The notes: generated by a model not told the origin, from the letters alone. DNA of 64,000 bases from Gallionella sp. (GCA_028707275.1 JAQTUP010000002.1:185198-249197), one strand, 5' to 3'. Numbered from the stretch's first letter, positions 24,616 through 34,598 are shown. Translations and numbers: made by a program.

Positions 24616-24990
24616 CGCGTGTCTCCACTTTTTCTTTTGCAGCCATCTGTTAAAACCAGTGAACAAACAGACTCAAACAACCCGTCCCCCGTCTTAATCA
24701 CTGGTGACGAAAAAACGACGATGCCGAATAAAGTTCACACGACACTACCGATTACAGTTAACCCGACAAAAATGACGTGTTAATCCGACAGGCGAAGCCT
24801 TGCGGCTAAATTCAACTGCACAAAACGCCTGACAGCATTACATGCATAGCGCCCCGTGTATATCAGACATGACTGATTCGCCTATCATCAAAGGAAAAGT
24901 CAGTATAAGAATTTTCCTATACACCCCCTGGGCAAGACACCGTCCACCTGTCGATTATTCAACCCCGCCAACCTTATTCACCCGTCGTAA
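24616..24990 (+). other. 375-bp gap inside the leftward array
   Basis: The only gap over 200 bp between 17 and 37.8 kb. No coding frame, strong hairpin with T-run or convincing -35/-10 pair was found on the minus strand. It probably holds a promoter for the small-protein genes. Confidence 0.4.
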
Positions 24991-26568
24991 TCAGCGCACT
25001 GTCATTTCAACCTCGCCTACGACGAGCGAGGGATTGACAGCCCTGAACTGAGATACCACCTCGTCGAGCGATTTGACCGGCAGTGGAACCAGGTCTCGCG
25101 AACCGACCAGTACAGAGGGTACGACGACTTCCAGATCAGATCCCAGACACGCCACGCGTTCAGTTCCCGCCTTGTCGAACCTGATTTTAAAACCACCACT
25201 GGGAAGACGTATCACGCTGTTGGGAATGATTCTCGGATTAGCTAAAAACTGGTTAGGAAAAATTCTGGCGGTATTTTTCCCTGCATCCTCATAGTAACAA
25301 TACACAGAGCCGGCCGAAGTCGCATACACGTTCATATTCAACACATCACCGATCTTGTAAACCGGCTGCGAACCCTTGTCAGTATCGACACGCACATTAA
25401 AAGGAACATTATTTTGCGCCGAGGTCGCAGGCGTATATGCGGGAACCGGGTTTGTCTGCTGCGTCACAGGCAGAGCCGCCAATTGATTTTGGATGTCATC
25501 AATCATGCTGTAGTACAGATCGAAGTTCACCCGACCATCGGCTATCAATCCTGCCGCTGCCTGGTATTCGGCGATGGCATTTTTCAATGCCTCGTTCATG
25601 ACTCCGTTGAGCGCCCCCGCGTAACGATTCATTCCCGCCAGCTTGCGTTGAATAAATAACACCAGGTCTTTCTCTTTGGCAGTCTCAAACCATTCCTGCG
25701 CCTGCGCCATCATGGCCGGATTCGTCGAATCCGCATCAAGACAGCGCCAGTAGGGAACTCGGGTAAATTTGCCCAGCGTTTCGATTAAGCCCAGCTCAAT
25801 CAGCGTGCGACTAGCAGCGCCAACGCCTTCTGTCTTACTGATATCCAGATTAAAACTCAAGCCCATCTTGGCCACCTTGCCGCCCGCCTCACCCGATTTG
25901 CCGCCCTTGGTGAGTATCATGGTATTGGATGTGCTCGTTTCTGGCAGTATGCGTCGCGTCGCCGACTCACCGACACTCATATCCATGCTGATCACATCAT
26001 AGGCTTCATCCTTGGACACGCCCAAATCCAGAAATGGCAGAGCCAACCCAGCTCCCTTGTTGGTGCGCACGGCATTGTCATCCATCTGCGTGACAGACCC
26101 GCGAATATAGTAATCGGGCAACATCGCCTGCGCATTCCCTTTGGTTCCGAACAACAACCCCAGGTCATCATCAGCACGATGAAAATCGATGAAGTCGAAA
26201 GCCCGGCTTTTCAGCGTCATCTTTGAGAGTGCCGTGATCAGCATCTCTTTCGAACCCACGCGCGCCTTGCCCGTCTCATCGGGAATACCCGCCGAAGTAA
26301 TCACAATCCCCTTCTTGCCGTACTGCAAGAACAGCTCATCCATACAGCGCAGCGCTTGCGAAAAGCTCGTGATCGTTTTTGTAGCCGGCGTCTTCGGCCC
26401 GGCCGCCACAACCGCCGCAGCTCCTTTTAATCCGGCCGCGCTGGATGCCGCATTGGACTTATTCTGCATGGAAGAATAATTACTCTCGCCACTGGCAACC
26501 CCCGAAAAAGCACATGCCGCTAATAAAAACGTAAAGGGCACGGATTTGACCCGCAATATATTCAGCAT
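24991..26568 (-). CDS. CsgG-like protein with DUF4384 domain
   Basis: A 525-residue exported protein. After the signal sequence (SVPFTFLLAACAFSGVASG, possible lipobox-like LLAAC) comes a CsgG/HfaB-like domain (about 75-310): ALRCMDELFLQYGKKGIVIT, LPDYYIRGSVTQMD and TLIELGLIETLGKFTRVPYW. A peptidoglycan-binding-like helix region follows (NGVMNEALKNAIAEYQAAAG), then a C-terminal DUF4384 beta domain (YKIGDVLNMNVYATSAGSVY). CsgG proteins form the outer-membrane pore for curli export. GAGGA precedes ATG 26568. Confidence 0.8.
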   Translation of the reverse strand: MLNILRVKSVPFTFLLAACAFSGVASGESNYSSMQNKSNAASSAAGLKGAAAVVAAGPKTPATKTITSFSQALRCMDELFLQYGKKGIVITSAGIPDETGKARVGSKEMLITALSKMTLKSRAFDFIDFHRADDDLGLLFGTKGNAQAMLPDYYIRGSVTQMDDNAVRTNKGAGLALPFLDLGVSKDEAYDVISMDMSVGESATRRILPETSTSNTMILTKGGKSGEAGGKVAKMGLSFNLDISKTEGVGAASRTLIELGLIETLGKFTRVPYWRCLDADSTNPAMMAQAQEWFETAKEKDLVLFIQRKLAGMNRYAGALNGVMNEALKNAIAEYQAAAGLIADGRVNFDLYYSMIDDIQNQLAALPVTQQTNPVPAYTPATSAQNNVPFNVRVDTDKGSQPVYKIGDVLNMNVYATSAGSVYCYYEDAGKNTARIFPNQFLANPRIIPNSVIRLPSGGFKIRFDKAGTERVACLGSDLEVVVPSVLVGSRDLVPLPVKSLDEVVSQFRAVNPSLVVGEVEMTVR

Positions 26569-26676
26569 AATAATTTCCTCTAAACTGCTCCGGTTAGCCA
26601 CGACATAAACAACGGAAAACTGCAACGCCACAACTTTAGTCCAATCGACGAGTGTCAGCAAGCAGGCAACAACGCA

Positions 26677-27498
26677 TCACTCAAGCCCCAAAAATCTTTC
26701 CGTCACCCGCATCCCGCGTGCGCGGTATTCCTGAGCCTTATCTTGCTCGCCCAAAGACGCGTAAACATCGGCCATGACATTCATGTCATACGCGATTTTA
26801 TCAGGGTCGCCCGATTGCTTGTCCAGCGCCAGGGCTTCCTCCAGCAAGGGAAGCGCACCTGAGGCCAAATTGTTCAACAACTTTGCACGAGCCAGCAAAC
26901 GCAGGGAATTGGCATACTCAACAGACGAACGCCGCTTATTTTCCCTGAGTCCCAACTCACCCCAATACGCCGCCTGTACGCCATCATTCATGCGCAAGGC
27001 GATATTACTCCGCACATTGAATATGACGCCCACCATGCTGCATTTTACGCACCACTTCACGGCGTTATCTATCCAGCGGGCAGATTCTTCGACCTCATTC
27101 TGCCTCAAGAACAACAAGGACTTTTGCGTCGCAGCGGCGGCCAGATACTCGTCGGAAAAACGCAACACCTTCTCTTGCAGCAAGATATCCACAAAATGAT
27201 GGGCTGCCGTAAAGTCATTCAACGACTGACAGGCCTTCGCAAGATTGATGAGGTTAATCGCAATGCCATTGAGATGTTCGATGGATTCATTTATCTGCAA
27301 GGATGCCTGAAAGTTATCGATCGCCGATTGAAATTCACCCCGACGAAACTCCTTTTCACCCTGCTGATTAAATTCAATGGCCTGCAACAGACGCGGGCTA
27401 CGCATCTCAGGCGTGTGTCCACACCCCACGAGCAAGCACAACATAGCCAGCACCCGGACATATCGCCATCCCCCAGGCAGGCATCCGGGCGCAGTCAT
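26677..27498 (-). CDS. TPR-repeat lipoprotein
   Basis: A 273-residue lipoprotein: LAMLCLLVGCG is a lipobox with Cys about 26. The remainder is a set of tetratricopeptide-like helix pairs (EFNQQGEKEFRRGEFQSAID, then LANLAKAC-like and YDMNVMADVYASLGEQDKAQ). TPR proteins scaffold complexes; this one probably works in the outer membrane beside the CsgG-like protein encoded next. It overlaps the MCE gene by 4 nt (ATGA). Confidence 0.85.
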   Translation of the reverse strand: MTAPGCLPGGWRYVRVLAMLCLLVGCGHTPEMRSPRLLQAIEFNQQGEKEFRRGEFQSAIDNFQASLQINESIEHLNGIAINLINLAKACQSLNDFTAAHHFVDILLQEKVLRFSDEYLAAAATQKSLLFLRQNEVEESARWIDNAVKWCVKCSMVGVIFNVRSNIALRMNDGVQAAYWGELGLRENKRRSSVEYANSLRLLARAKLLNNLASGALPLLEEALALDKQSGDPDKIAYDMNVMADVYASLGEQDKAQEYRARGMRVTERFLGLE

Positions 27499-28424
27499 TT
27501 GGACACACGAGGCGGCAAGGGCGCCACATAGCCATCCAGCGGCAGCAATACCTGTTCGGCCTCCGGCAACATGGCTCTGATAGGCCAGGTGCGTTTTGCC
27601 TCACCAACAATTTCTTTACTATCCCGAATCAGCACGCTGCCATGATTCAACATGCGCGGAATTTGACCTGAAGGGGGGGTGGTCATTTTTCGGATTTCTG
27701 CGCTGATCGCCTGCATATTGTTCGTGCCTGACTCAAGGTCATACATCATCGTCGGCAATGCCTCATCCACTATTCCGACCGAATGATGCACAACTGCCAG
27801 CACACGATTGCCATTGACTGCCAGCGAATTTAACTGTTGCGCAGTCCTGACAAGGTCGGACGACAGCAATTGCGCATTTTTAATGGATGCGCGTATATCT
27901 CCGTCGGCATCGCTCAACGCTGCCGTGATTTTCTTGACATCCGCAAGTATGGGCAAGATCTGTCCTGCGAGACTGTCCGCCAGTTCGGCGATATCGCGCG
28001 CCCGCTCAAACACCAGCACATCGTTTTGCGCCACCTGACGAGCATGGCTCTCTGAGGGCACGATCTCCACCACGCTCTCGCCGATCAACCCTTCCTTGAT
28101 CAGGCGCGCTTTTGCATCTCTGTTAATCAGATGTATATAATCATCGTTGAGTGACAGTGTAACCTTCACTCGCGCTTGTGGCTCCATACTGATTTCATCA
28201 ATCCTGCCCACCTTAAAACCAACAAATTTCACCGACATGCCAACATTCAAACCTTGCGCATTGGGGGCAAAAAAATAAAGCGTCGTTGTCTGGCTAAAGT
28301 AATTCTGTTTAATCAGGACCGCCACCAATAATGCACCAAACAGGAATACGGCTCCCGCTGCAAACAGGAGACTCTTGCCACGCACCGTGTTGTCCGGTCG
28401 CATTTGGTCTGCATGGAAAATCAT
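27495..28424 (-). CDS. MlaD-like MCE-domain protein
   Basis: A 309-residue protein with one N-terminal helix (SLLFAAGAVFLFGALLVAVL) and an MCE domain (about 45-125): TTLYFFAPNAQGLNVGMSVK, VGRIDEISMEPQARVKVTL and LIKEGLIGESVVEIVPS. MCE proteins form hexameric rings that bind lipids in the periplasm and work with an MlaE permease and MlaF ATPase. A long helical tail follows. It overlaps the ATPase-like gene before it and the TPR lipoprotein after it, each by 4 nt. Confidence 0.9.
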   Translation of the reverse strand: MIFHADQMRPDNTVRGKSLLFAAGAVFLFGALLVAVLIKQNYFSQTTTLYFFAPNAQGLNVGMSVKFVGFKVGRIDEISMEPQARVKVTLSLNDDYIHLINRDAKARLIKEGLIGESVVEIVPSESHARQVAQNDVLVFERARDIAELADSLAGQILPILADVKKITAALSDADGDIRASIKNAQLLSSDLVRTAQQLNSLAVNGNRVLAVVHHSVGIVDEALPTMMYDLESGTNNMQAISAEIRKMTTPPSGQIPRMLNHGSVLIRDSKEIVGEAKRTWPIRAMLPEAEQVLLPLDGYVAPLPPRVSK

Positions 28425-28984
28425 CTGATCTCATCATCCAGATAAATCATCTTAGGCTGCGATCCTGTCGGATGATTAAAATTCTCAAAACACAACAAAA
28501 CAGAGGTGCGAAAGGGGAAATGCAAATGAAAACAATCATCGAATTTACCCACCTGCTCCACCTCATGTCGCGCCAGCCCCTCGTAAATTCCGTCGTAGAT
28601 CATCAGCTCCGGCTCCACACACATCGCCCGCATAAATCCGACCATACGTTTTTCATATAAAGACATCTGTTCCGGAAATTTCGCCAGCAGCGCCTTCAAC
28701 TCTCGCTCGTCAATCAACTCGCACGAGCTGAACAACGAAGTCGTTCCGTAAACCAGGCTGTCACTTTTCATAGAAAGATAGCGCACAGGTAACACAATAT
28801 TTTCTGCGCCTGTCAGCCCGCTGATCAAACTTCCGTCGGACGACACGACAGCTGCTGCTCGCCATTGCAACAAACTGGTCAGCAGCGCCTGTTTTTGCAT
28901 TTCAGACTTCATGACCACACAATAGGAATATCCCTTGTGTGCCTGCAACAAACCTGACACCTCATCAATACCATACTGAGTCAA
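28421..28984 (-). CDS. Degenerate MlaF-like ABC ATPase lacking Walker A
   Basis: A 187-residue protein in the place of an MlaF ATPase. The second half follows the family: GAENIVLPVRYLS, FPEQMSLYEKRMVGFMRAM in place of the signature helix, VEPELMIYDGIYEGLARHE in place of Walker B and D-loop. No GxxGxGKS/T occurs (the region reads SYCVVMKSEMQKQALL), LSGG is replaced by MSLY, and the catalytic Glu after the Walker B Asp is Gly. It should not hydrolyse ATP by the usual route. TTG start after AAGGG. Confidence 0.7.
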   Translation of the reverse strand: MTQYGIDEVSGLLQAHKGYSYCVVMKSEMQKQALLTSLLQWRAAAVVSSDGSLISGLTGAENIVLPVRYLSMKSDSLVYGTTSLFSSCELIDERELKALLAKFPEQMSLYEKRMVGFMRAMCVEPELMIYDGIYEGLARHEVEQVGKFDDCFHLHFPFRTSVLLCFENFNHPTGSQPKMIYLDDEIR

Positions 28985-29053
28985 GTGGTCATCGCCCTTT
29001 TTATAACGGGATTACCGCAGTTTTCCACAGACGCGAGTCCATCAGACTGAAAA

Positions 29054-29920
29054 CTAACGTGCCCGGAACTTCAGGTTCCGGTCATCCGGACGCTGCTGAG
29101 CCAATTCCCGCCAAATAACCTTGGCATCATCGCGAAAACCCTCGGATTCGAGAAAGATCGCATAGGTAAGCTTTTCCGAAAAATCGGCTTCAGTTGCCGG
29201 GCGTTTTGCAAATACACGAGCCGTTGTTTGCTCATCGGCGAGGCTGAAATTTCCTTTGACGGTCAGCTTCTCACCCGTTTTCAAGGTTTCGATCAGGCTC
29301 CACTGGTAATTCACATTCGGCCTGAGGGATATTTCAGGGGGCAACATCCATGAACTGGAGGTGACAGTAACTTGAGACACCTGCTGCCCTGCGTCATCGT
29401 TGAGCACAAGTTGATAGTTTTCAGCTTCATTCGCACTTTTCCAGCTGAACATCGGCGTCAAAGTGCTGATTTTGGTATTCACCGGCGACAACAATGTAGG
29501 CTTAAAGGCAATCGCGCGCATCTCCACGGCGGCAAAGACCAGCTTGCCGCTGCGCGCGAACTTGGCCGCGCCAGCCGATTTCTCCTTGTCCAGTTTTCGC
29601 ACACTGGCCGGAACACCCTTCACTACCCTGGCTATTTTTTGCTGTATCTCTATACGCGCGGGGCCTTTAAAAGAAAACTCAGAGGATTCGTCAAAATAAG
29701 TCACAACGACATGAGCCCCTGCATCCAATATAATTTCTTCACCGGGTGGCAAATAGGTCAAAACGGCCAGAGGCGCGGGAGTTTTCTGACTGGCCAGATG
29801 CGCAGTCCCTGTCACGTCGGTCACCATCGCCACCGGTTCTGCGGCATACGTTATGACCGAAAACACCAGCAGCAACAAACCTGATGTAAATTTTACAAAC
29901 GAACGTTGCATGTAATTCAC
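29054..29920 (-). CDS. FecR-domain exported protein
   Basis: A 288-residue periplasmic protein with signal peptide ending SVITYA. A FecR-like beta domain (about 28-125) includes VTGTAHL, LPPGEEIILDAGAHVVVTYF and FSFKGPARIEI; then a fibronectin-like segment (PMFSWKSANEAENYQLVL) and a helical C-terminus. There is no adjacent ECF sigma factor or membrane helix, so a classical FecR role in signalling is unlikely; FecR domains also occur as wall or polymer-binding modules. GTG 29920 has AGGAGG 5 nt upstream. Confidence 0.85.
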   Translation of the reverse strand: MNYMQRSFVKFTSGLLLLVFSVITYAAEPVAMVTDVTGTAHLASQKTPAPLAVLTYLPPGEEIILDAGAHVVVTYFDESSEFSFKGPARIEIQQKIARVVKGVPASVRKLDKEKSAGAAKFARSGKLVFAAVEMRAIAFKPTLLSPVNTKISTLTPMFSWKSANEAENYQLVLNDDAGQQVSQVTVTSSSWMLPPEISLRPNVNYQWSLIETLKTGEKLTVKGNFSLADEQTTARVFAKRPATEADFSEKLTYAIFLESEGFRDDAKVIWRELAQQRPDDRNLKFRAR

Positions 29921-29981
29921 TTTACCCTCCTCAACAAAAACGTTATTTAAAACAGCGTATTGCCATTAAACACTTCTGCGA

Positions 29982-30602
29982 TTAATTTGCCTTGCGCCGG
30001 GTCAGAACAATCTTTTCAATCCACGTATCGCCGGAGTCATCCTTTTTGTAATAGATTTTTGTATCGTAACGCTTGATATAATCGAACATGCGCTCCTCCT
30101 GCATACTTTTAAAACTGCCCAAAGCGTTGAAAATCATCGGAAGCAGGCTGAAAATAAATCGGGTTTTGGGCGCAGGTTCACTCATCAACAGCTCTACCTT
30201 ACCTTCTTCGGCACAACGAACCATCCACTTGTCGATGCGCGGGGGAATATTGCTCAGCGGGATGCGCCCGGCAATATCTATCTCCACCTGTTCTTTCCCG
30301 GATTCGAGCTCTTTCCCCAGTTGCACGTCGAATAGTTTTGAATCCATGAACGTCATCCTGGTTTTATTGGTCACCGGTAGCGCAACTTGCGGCGAGGGCA
30401 AAACCGTTTCAGGAGCAGCCTGGCCCACCCCGCCAGACGCCCGCACGGTGGGTGCAATACTAACGGGAGCGGGTTGCGCTGTCCCGACTGACGCCTGGAC
30501 CAGAGCAAAGGGATCCTGGACAGCCCTTTCATCATCGGCCATGGCCGACAGGGACAACACCCCAAGAATAGCCATTGCAATTGACTGTTTAAAGATTTTC
30601 AT
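29982..30602 (-). CDS. Exported protein of unknown function, 206 aa
   Basis: Signal peptide FKQSIAMAILGVLSLSAMA, a Pro/Ala/Val-rich linker (about 35-85), then a folded domain with VEIDIAGRIPLSNIPPRIDK and WMVRCAEEGKVELLMSE, ending SGDTWIEKIVLTRRKAN. No family recognised. GAGGGG lies before ATG 30602. It follows the glycine-zipper lipoprotein gene by 163 bp, with no terminator seen in between. Confidence 0.7.
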   Translation of the reverse strand: MKIFKQSIAMAILGVLSLSAMADDERAVQDPFALVQASVGTAQPAPVSIAPTVRASGGVGQAAPETVLPSPQVALPVTNKTRMTFMDSKLFDVQLGKELESGKEQVEIDIAGRIPLSNIPPRIDKWMVRCAEEGKVELLMSEPAPKTRFIFSLLPMIFNALGSFKSMQEERMFDYIKRYDTKIYYKKDDSGDTWIEKIVLTRRKAN

Positions 30603-30765
30603 CACGTTTCCCCTCAATGGATGGCACGAAAATTTTACGACGCAATACACGCGCCGCAGCTAAAACACAAAGATCCCGGACGAGCTGACACCCCTGAAAC
30701 ATTCCAAACGCCCGGTCATCTCACGGAGAGATACACGACCTTACAACCATATGAAAAGGACTGGT

Positions 30766-31467
30766 TCAATTCAGCCCGGCCACCATAAACCTGCCATCGT
30801 CCAGAAATGAAACCTGATATTTGTTGCTTTTGACCGCTTTGTTATCGGAGAGCAGTGTCGTCTCAACCCTGTATTGCTTGCCACGGGCGGCGGCGGGCAA
30901 CTTGAACTTGGATTGAGTTTGATACCGGCCGGCACCGTCTACTGCGGCAATTTTCTCGGTTTTTGTTTCAACAAGTTTGTCTTTGTCGTCGTAAATCGCA
31001 TATTTTTGCTGCAACACCGGCACTTTATCGCCGTAACCGATAAGATCCGTATTGGCGGTAATCTGAACCTCCTTTTCACCCTTTGGCGTCGGAGGAGCAG
31101 TTTTAACATTGCTACTGAACGAAACGGGGCGGATCTCGTCACGGGCGACTTTTACGCCTTTCTTTTTGTATTCTTTATTCACCTGTTCCGCACTTGCCAC
31201 CTTCTTGGACTCGAAATACCACCCGATCAAAAATCCGGCTACCGCACCAATCACAGCACCAGTGACACAATCCTTGCCTGCGGCGACAGCCACACCACAA
31301 CCTGCAGCAGCACCGATCAGCGCGACTTTGGCCTTCTCATCAATCTGTAAAGTTCCATCCGGGTTTCTCTTGAGACTGCCATCCGGATTCGTGGCGCAAG
31401 CAGACAGCAAAACCGACACCATAGTCACTGATACGATAAAACGCCTGCTGCTTGATTGCTTTTTCAT
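30766..31467 (-). CDS. Glycine-zipper lipoprotein
   Basis: A 233-residue lipoprotein with lipobox LLSACAT (Cys about 24), a repeated NPDGSLKRNPDGTLQ motif, a Gly/Ala membrane-inserting segment (ALIGAAAGCGVAVAAGKDCV and AVIGAVAGFLIGWYF), and a C-terminal beta domain (VQITANTDLIGYGDKVPVLQ). Glycine-zipper segments insert into or oligomerise in membranes. It ends an operon block with the WD40-caspase gene 26 nt upstream. Confidence 0.85.
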   Translation of the reverse strand: MKKQSSSRRFIVSVTMVSVLLSACATNPDGSLKRNPDGTLQIDEKAKVALIGAAAGCGVAVAAGKDCVTGAVIGAVAGFLIGWYFESKKVASAEQVNKEYKKKGVKVARDEIRPVSFSSNVKTAPPTPKGEKEVQITANTDLIGYGDKVPVLQQKYAIYDDKDKLVETKTEKIAAVDGAGRYQTQSKFKLPAAARGKQYRVETTLLSDNKAVKSNKYQVSFLDDGRFMVAGLN

Positions 31468-31493
31468 GCTTATCCCGTTAATAGTTGTTCGAC

Positions 31494-34415
31494 TTACTTT
31501 ATTAAAATAAAAGGCTCGTTAAAACTGGCACCTACAAGTTTAGGCGTTGGCGGTCGATCGACCAACCCCCTGGTCATTTCCTTCATTTTCTTGCTGATAA
31601 ACGCATGCAGCAGGGGCGGCGTAATGCGTCCATCCTTTTCGAAATCTGCCCGGCGTTGCAGCACACCTTCCTTGATGGCATAGGTAAATGCGCCATTCTT
31701 CCAGTCATCAGATTCGAGCGCCTCCTGACGACCGCCAGCGCCGGAGAGTACCGCAACACCCTTTTCGTCGTCAGCTTCGTTCAACACCCCTGTCATTTCG
31801 GTATTCACCCGCAGATTATCGAGCGCAAATCCTGAATAACAGGTGTCCATGAAAAAAATCCCGCGTCCGCGAAGTTTGGAAATCAGATCCTGAATCGACG
31901 ATCCGGGCACGGCGGTCTTCTCCATATCCTTTAATACCAGATCATGACTGGCAAAGAAATATTTCTTGGTAGAGGGGTGTAAAAAGCCATGTCCTGCCAG
32001 AAACAGAATACCCATATCATCGGGACCTACCGAATTCTTCAGCCACTGCAACCCTTCGAGCACATTCTTCCGGGTTGCCTGCTCGTTTTGCATCACGCGG
32101 ATTTCGATCTGGTCGTAAAGATTCGTACCATGCTTCTGGAACATATCTGAAAAATCCTTGGCATCCTTAGCCGGATAGGTCAACTGATTTTCCCTGGGTA
32201 AACCCGGATAAACGGAAACTCCGACCGCCAGCAGGTAGAGTTTTTTCAATTTAACGAGAGGCTCTTTATCTGCCGCCTTCGAAAGGCGTTTGACATGAAT
32301 GATAGTAGGCTCCGAAAAACCATTCTTGTTTCTGGCCAGGATGACCACTTCAGAATCATGGTTCGGCGGCACAGGCACCTGCAACACATGTGCGCCCGCC
32401 TCGGCACTGCGCGTCCTGGACAGGCTGCGTGCATCATAGGTGTTGACCAGTTTTCCATCGACACGAACCTTAAGCTCAATCGGAGGCGCATCGTTCGGGC
32501 TACGCAACGAGAATTTGACCGGTACGACACTGGCGTCAGTTTCAATCTGGGTACCCGTTTGCAATTCCACCACCGGGGGCAGAATCGTCTGAACAGCTGG
32601 CGGAGCTGGCGCCACAGAGCTGGCAACACTGGTCACAACTGCCAGCAGCGCCTCACGTATATCACCCGTCTGAAAAACTTTTTGCAACACCTCCGGACGG
32701 TAATACTGTGCACGAAAACGCCCGACCGAGAAGAAGTCCGATTCCTTGTTAAAAGCACGGTTCAGATGCCAGCCGACCAGACTCTCACCATTGACGGAGG
32801 TATCGTAATAGCCTGACGGCGTCCATAAAACCCAGCGGTTACCATCGGCGTGCGGGAACAAGGCTATTTGCTCCTGGCCGTCGGCTGCGCGATACCAGCG
32901 TATCGTCCCATCAGCCAGGGCTGCCACCAGCCATCGGCCATCTCCGGAAAAGTTAACCGCCCATGCGGCACCAGGAATGCGTTGTTCCCAACTCTGTCGG
33001 CCATTGGAATCGAAGTTACGCAAATACCATTCGGTACCGAGCACGAAGTGGCTGCCATCCGGCGCCACCGCAAGGCTGCGCGACAACTCCTGCGGCAACA
33101 ATTGCAGCGGACGACCATTTAGCTTCGGAGAGTCAGAGTTTTTCCAGCCATCCATGTCAATACCCGGTGCAAAAAACCGTGGCGCGGCGAATTTCTTAGC
33201 CGATGCCGTCGTATCGCTGCGTACTTCACCTTGCTGCGCATCAAAAATACTCAGCTCACGCCCCCCTGGTTTAAAAGAAAAACCCACTATTTTTCCGTCA
33301 GCAGAGACGCGGAAATTGCTCCAATTATCCCGAAAATCGCCGCGTTTACTTTGCAGCGAGAAGCGCTGATTGCCACGTCCGTCAAAAGACGCCCAGGCCG
33401 GATCCGCACTGGCGACTGCAACGCCATCGGCAATACTTGTCATGGACGTGACAATATTGCCAAAGGATGACAACTCGCGACCTTCACCTCGCCCGCCGTC
33501 TGCAAAGGCCAGCACCGGAAAGCGCCCGCCCGAACTGGCTGTTCCTCCGGCAAACAGCGTGCGTCCATCGGCAGACCATGCGATGCGCCCCAGATTGCCA
33601 TTGCGCATTCGTCCAGCTGAAAATTCAATCTCCATCGTACCCGCGTCGAGCACATCGACTTTGGCAGCATCAGAATAACCTACCGCGATCAATGTTCCGT
33701 CTGGCGAGAAGGCCACCGTATAGGGCTTTCCGCCCGGCGCACGAACACGCGCGATACGTTCCAGCCCTCCTTTGACAATGCGATACAGACGCAAAGAGCC
33801 ATCGAGACTGGAAGTGACCAGTCGCCCGTCAGAGGCGAAATCCGCGCCATAAATGATGTCGTTATATTCAGGATCGGCACCGACAAACTTCAGGTCTGCA
33901 CGGAAGACTCGCAACCCCTCCTGGCGCAGACCAATCGCAATAAACGTCCCGTCCGACGACCAGGCCAGCTGATGAACCGGTGCTTCGAGTCCCGAAAGCG
34001 TACCATTCTTGCGCAATATTCCACTGGCTCTGTCAAAAAGATAAACACTATGCCCCTTCCCGCCGAACGATGAGTTCCCCCCAACGGCGACCGTGTTGCC
34101 ATCCGGTGACAATGCGACAGCATAGACAGCCCCCAGACTGCCATCTCCGATTGGCGGGCGCAATACCTGAAGCAGACGACCGGACAGGGCATCCCAGACT
34201 CGCACCGTTTTATCTTCAGACGCCGTAGCTACGTAGTGACCTTGAGCATCTGCGCTTATTTTGGTTATCAGCGAAAGATGCTCACCCGTTTCGATTCTCA
34301 AAACGGGTTCCTGAGACACCTGCACCAAGGGGGCCGCCATTGCCGCGCATGACAGGCATACCAGACATAATACCCAAAGGATCAACGTGGAAAACGGCGA
34401 AAAATGACGAGCCAT
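31494..34415 (-). CDS. WD40 propeller fused to a caspase-like (C14) peptidase
   Basis: A 973-residue exported protein: signal peptide FSTLILWVLCLVCLSCAAMA, WD40-type repeats over about 30-560 (VATASEDKTVRVWDALSGR, VAVGGNSS), a linker domain with WVLWTPSGYYDTSVNGES, an Ig-like segment, and a C-terminal caspase fold (about 730-960). The dyad is His about 809 (LAGHGFLHP) and Cys about 859 (FFMDTCYSG). Such proteins cut after basic residues in known metacaspase-like members; specificity here is unknown. GGAGGA precedes ATG 34415. Confidence 0.92.
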   Translation of the reverse strand: MARHFSPFSTLILWVLCLVCLSCAAMAAPLVQVSQEPVLRIETGEHLSLITKISADAQGHYVATASEDKTVRVWDALSGRLLQVLRPPIGDGSLGAVYAVALSPDGNTVAVGGNSSFGGKGHSVYLFDRASGILRKNGTLSGLEAPVHQLAWSSDGTFIAIGLRQEGLRVFRADLKFVGADPEYNDIIYGADFASDGRLVTSSLDGSLRLYRIVKGGLERIARVRAPGGKPYTVAFSPDGTLIAVGYSDAAKVDVLDAGTMEIEFSAGRMRNGNLGRIAWSADGRTLFAGGTASSGGRFPVLAFADGGRGEGRELSSFGNIVTSMTSIADGVAVASADPAWASFDGRGNQRFSLQSKRGDFRDNWSNFRVSADGKIVGFSFKPGGRELSIFDAQQGEVRSDTTASAKKFAAPRFFAPGIDMDGWKNSDSPKLNGRPLQLLPQELSRSLAVAPDGSHFVLGTEWYLRNFDSNGRQSWEQRIPGAAWAVNFSGDGRWLVAALADGTIRWYRAADGQEQIALFPHADGNRWVLWTPSGYYDTSVNGESLVGWHLNRAFNKESDFFSVGRFRAQYYRPEVLQKVFQTGDIREALLAVVTSVASSVAPAPPAVQTILPPVVELQTGTQIETDASVVPVKFSLRSPNDAPPIELKVRVDGKLVNTYDARSLSRTRSAEAGAHVLQVPVPPNHDSEVVILARNKNGFSEPTIIHVKRLSKAADKEPLVKLKKLYLLAVGVSVYPGLPRENQLTYPAKDAKDFSDMFQKHGTNLYDQIEIRVMQNEQATRKNVLEGLQWLKNSVGPDDMGILFLAGHGFLHPSTKKYFFASHDLVLKDMEKTAVPGSSIQDLISKLRGRGIFFMDTCYSGFALDNLRVNTEMTGVLNEADDEKGVAVLSGAGGRQEALESDDWKNGAFTYAIKEGVLQRRADFEKDGRITPPLLHAFISKKMKEMTRGLVDRPPTPKLVGASFNEPFILIK

Positions 34416-34598
34416 GAATTCCTCCGTGTTAAATTCGTGTAATTGTGGTTGTTCCACCACTCTCTTGCGCATAGATGCACTCTTTCAACATTCAAAATCA
34501 CAAGCGCCGGGAGCCGCACTCGTAAATACAGTTACACACCTGTTGGGTAATCATGGCGAATACAGAATCAACGCCCGCCGACGTAAAAATACAAACCG

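Noticed and set aside
29054..29920. FecR-sigma factor signalling system
   Set aside because: No ECF sigma factor or TonB receptor with signalling domain is nearby and the protein lacks the N-terminal anti-sigma region.
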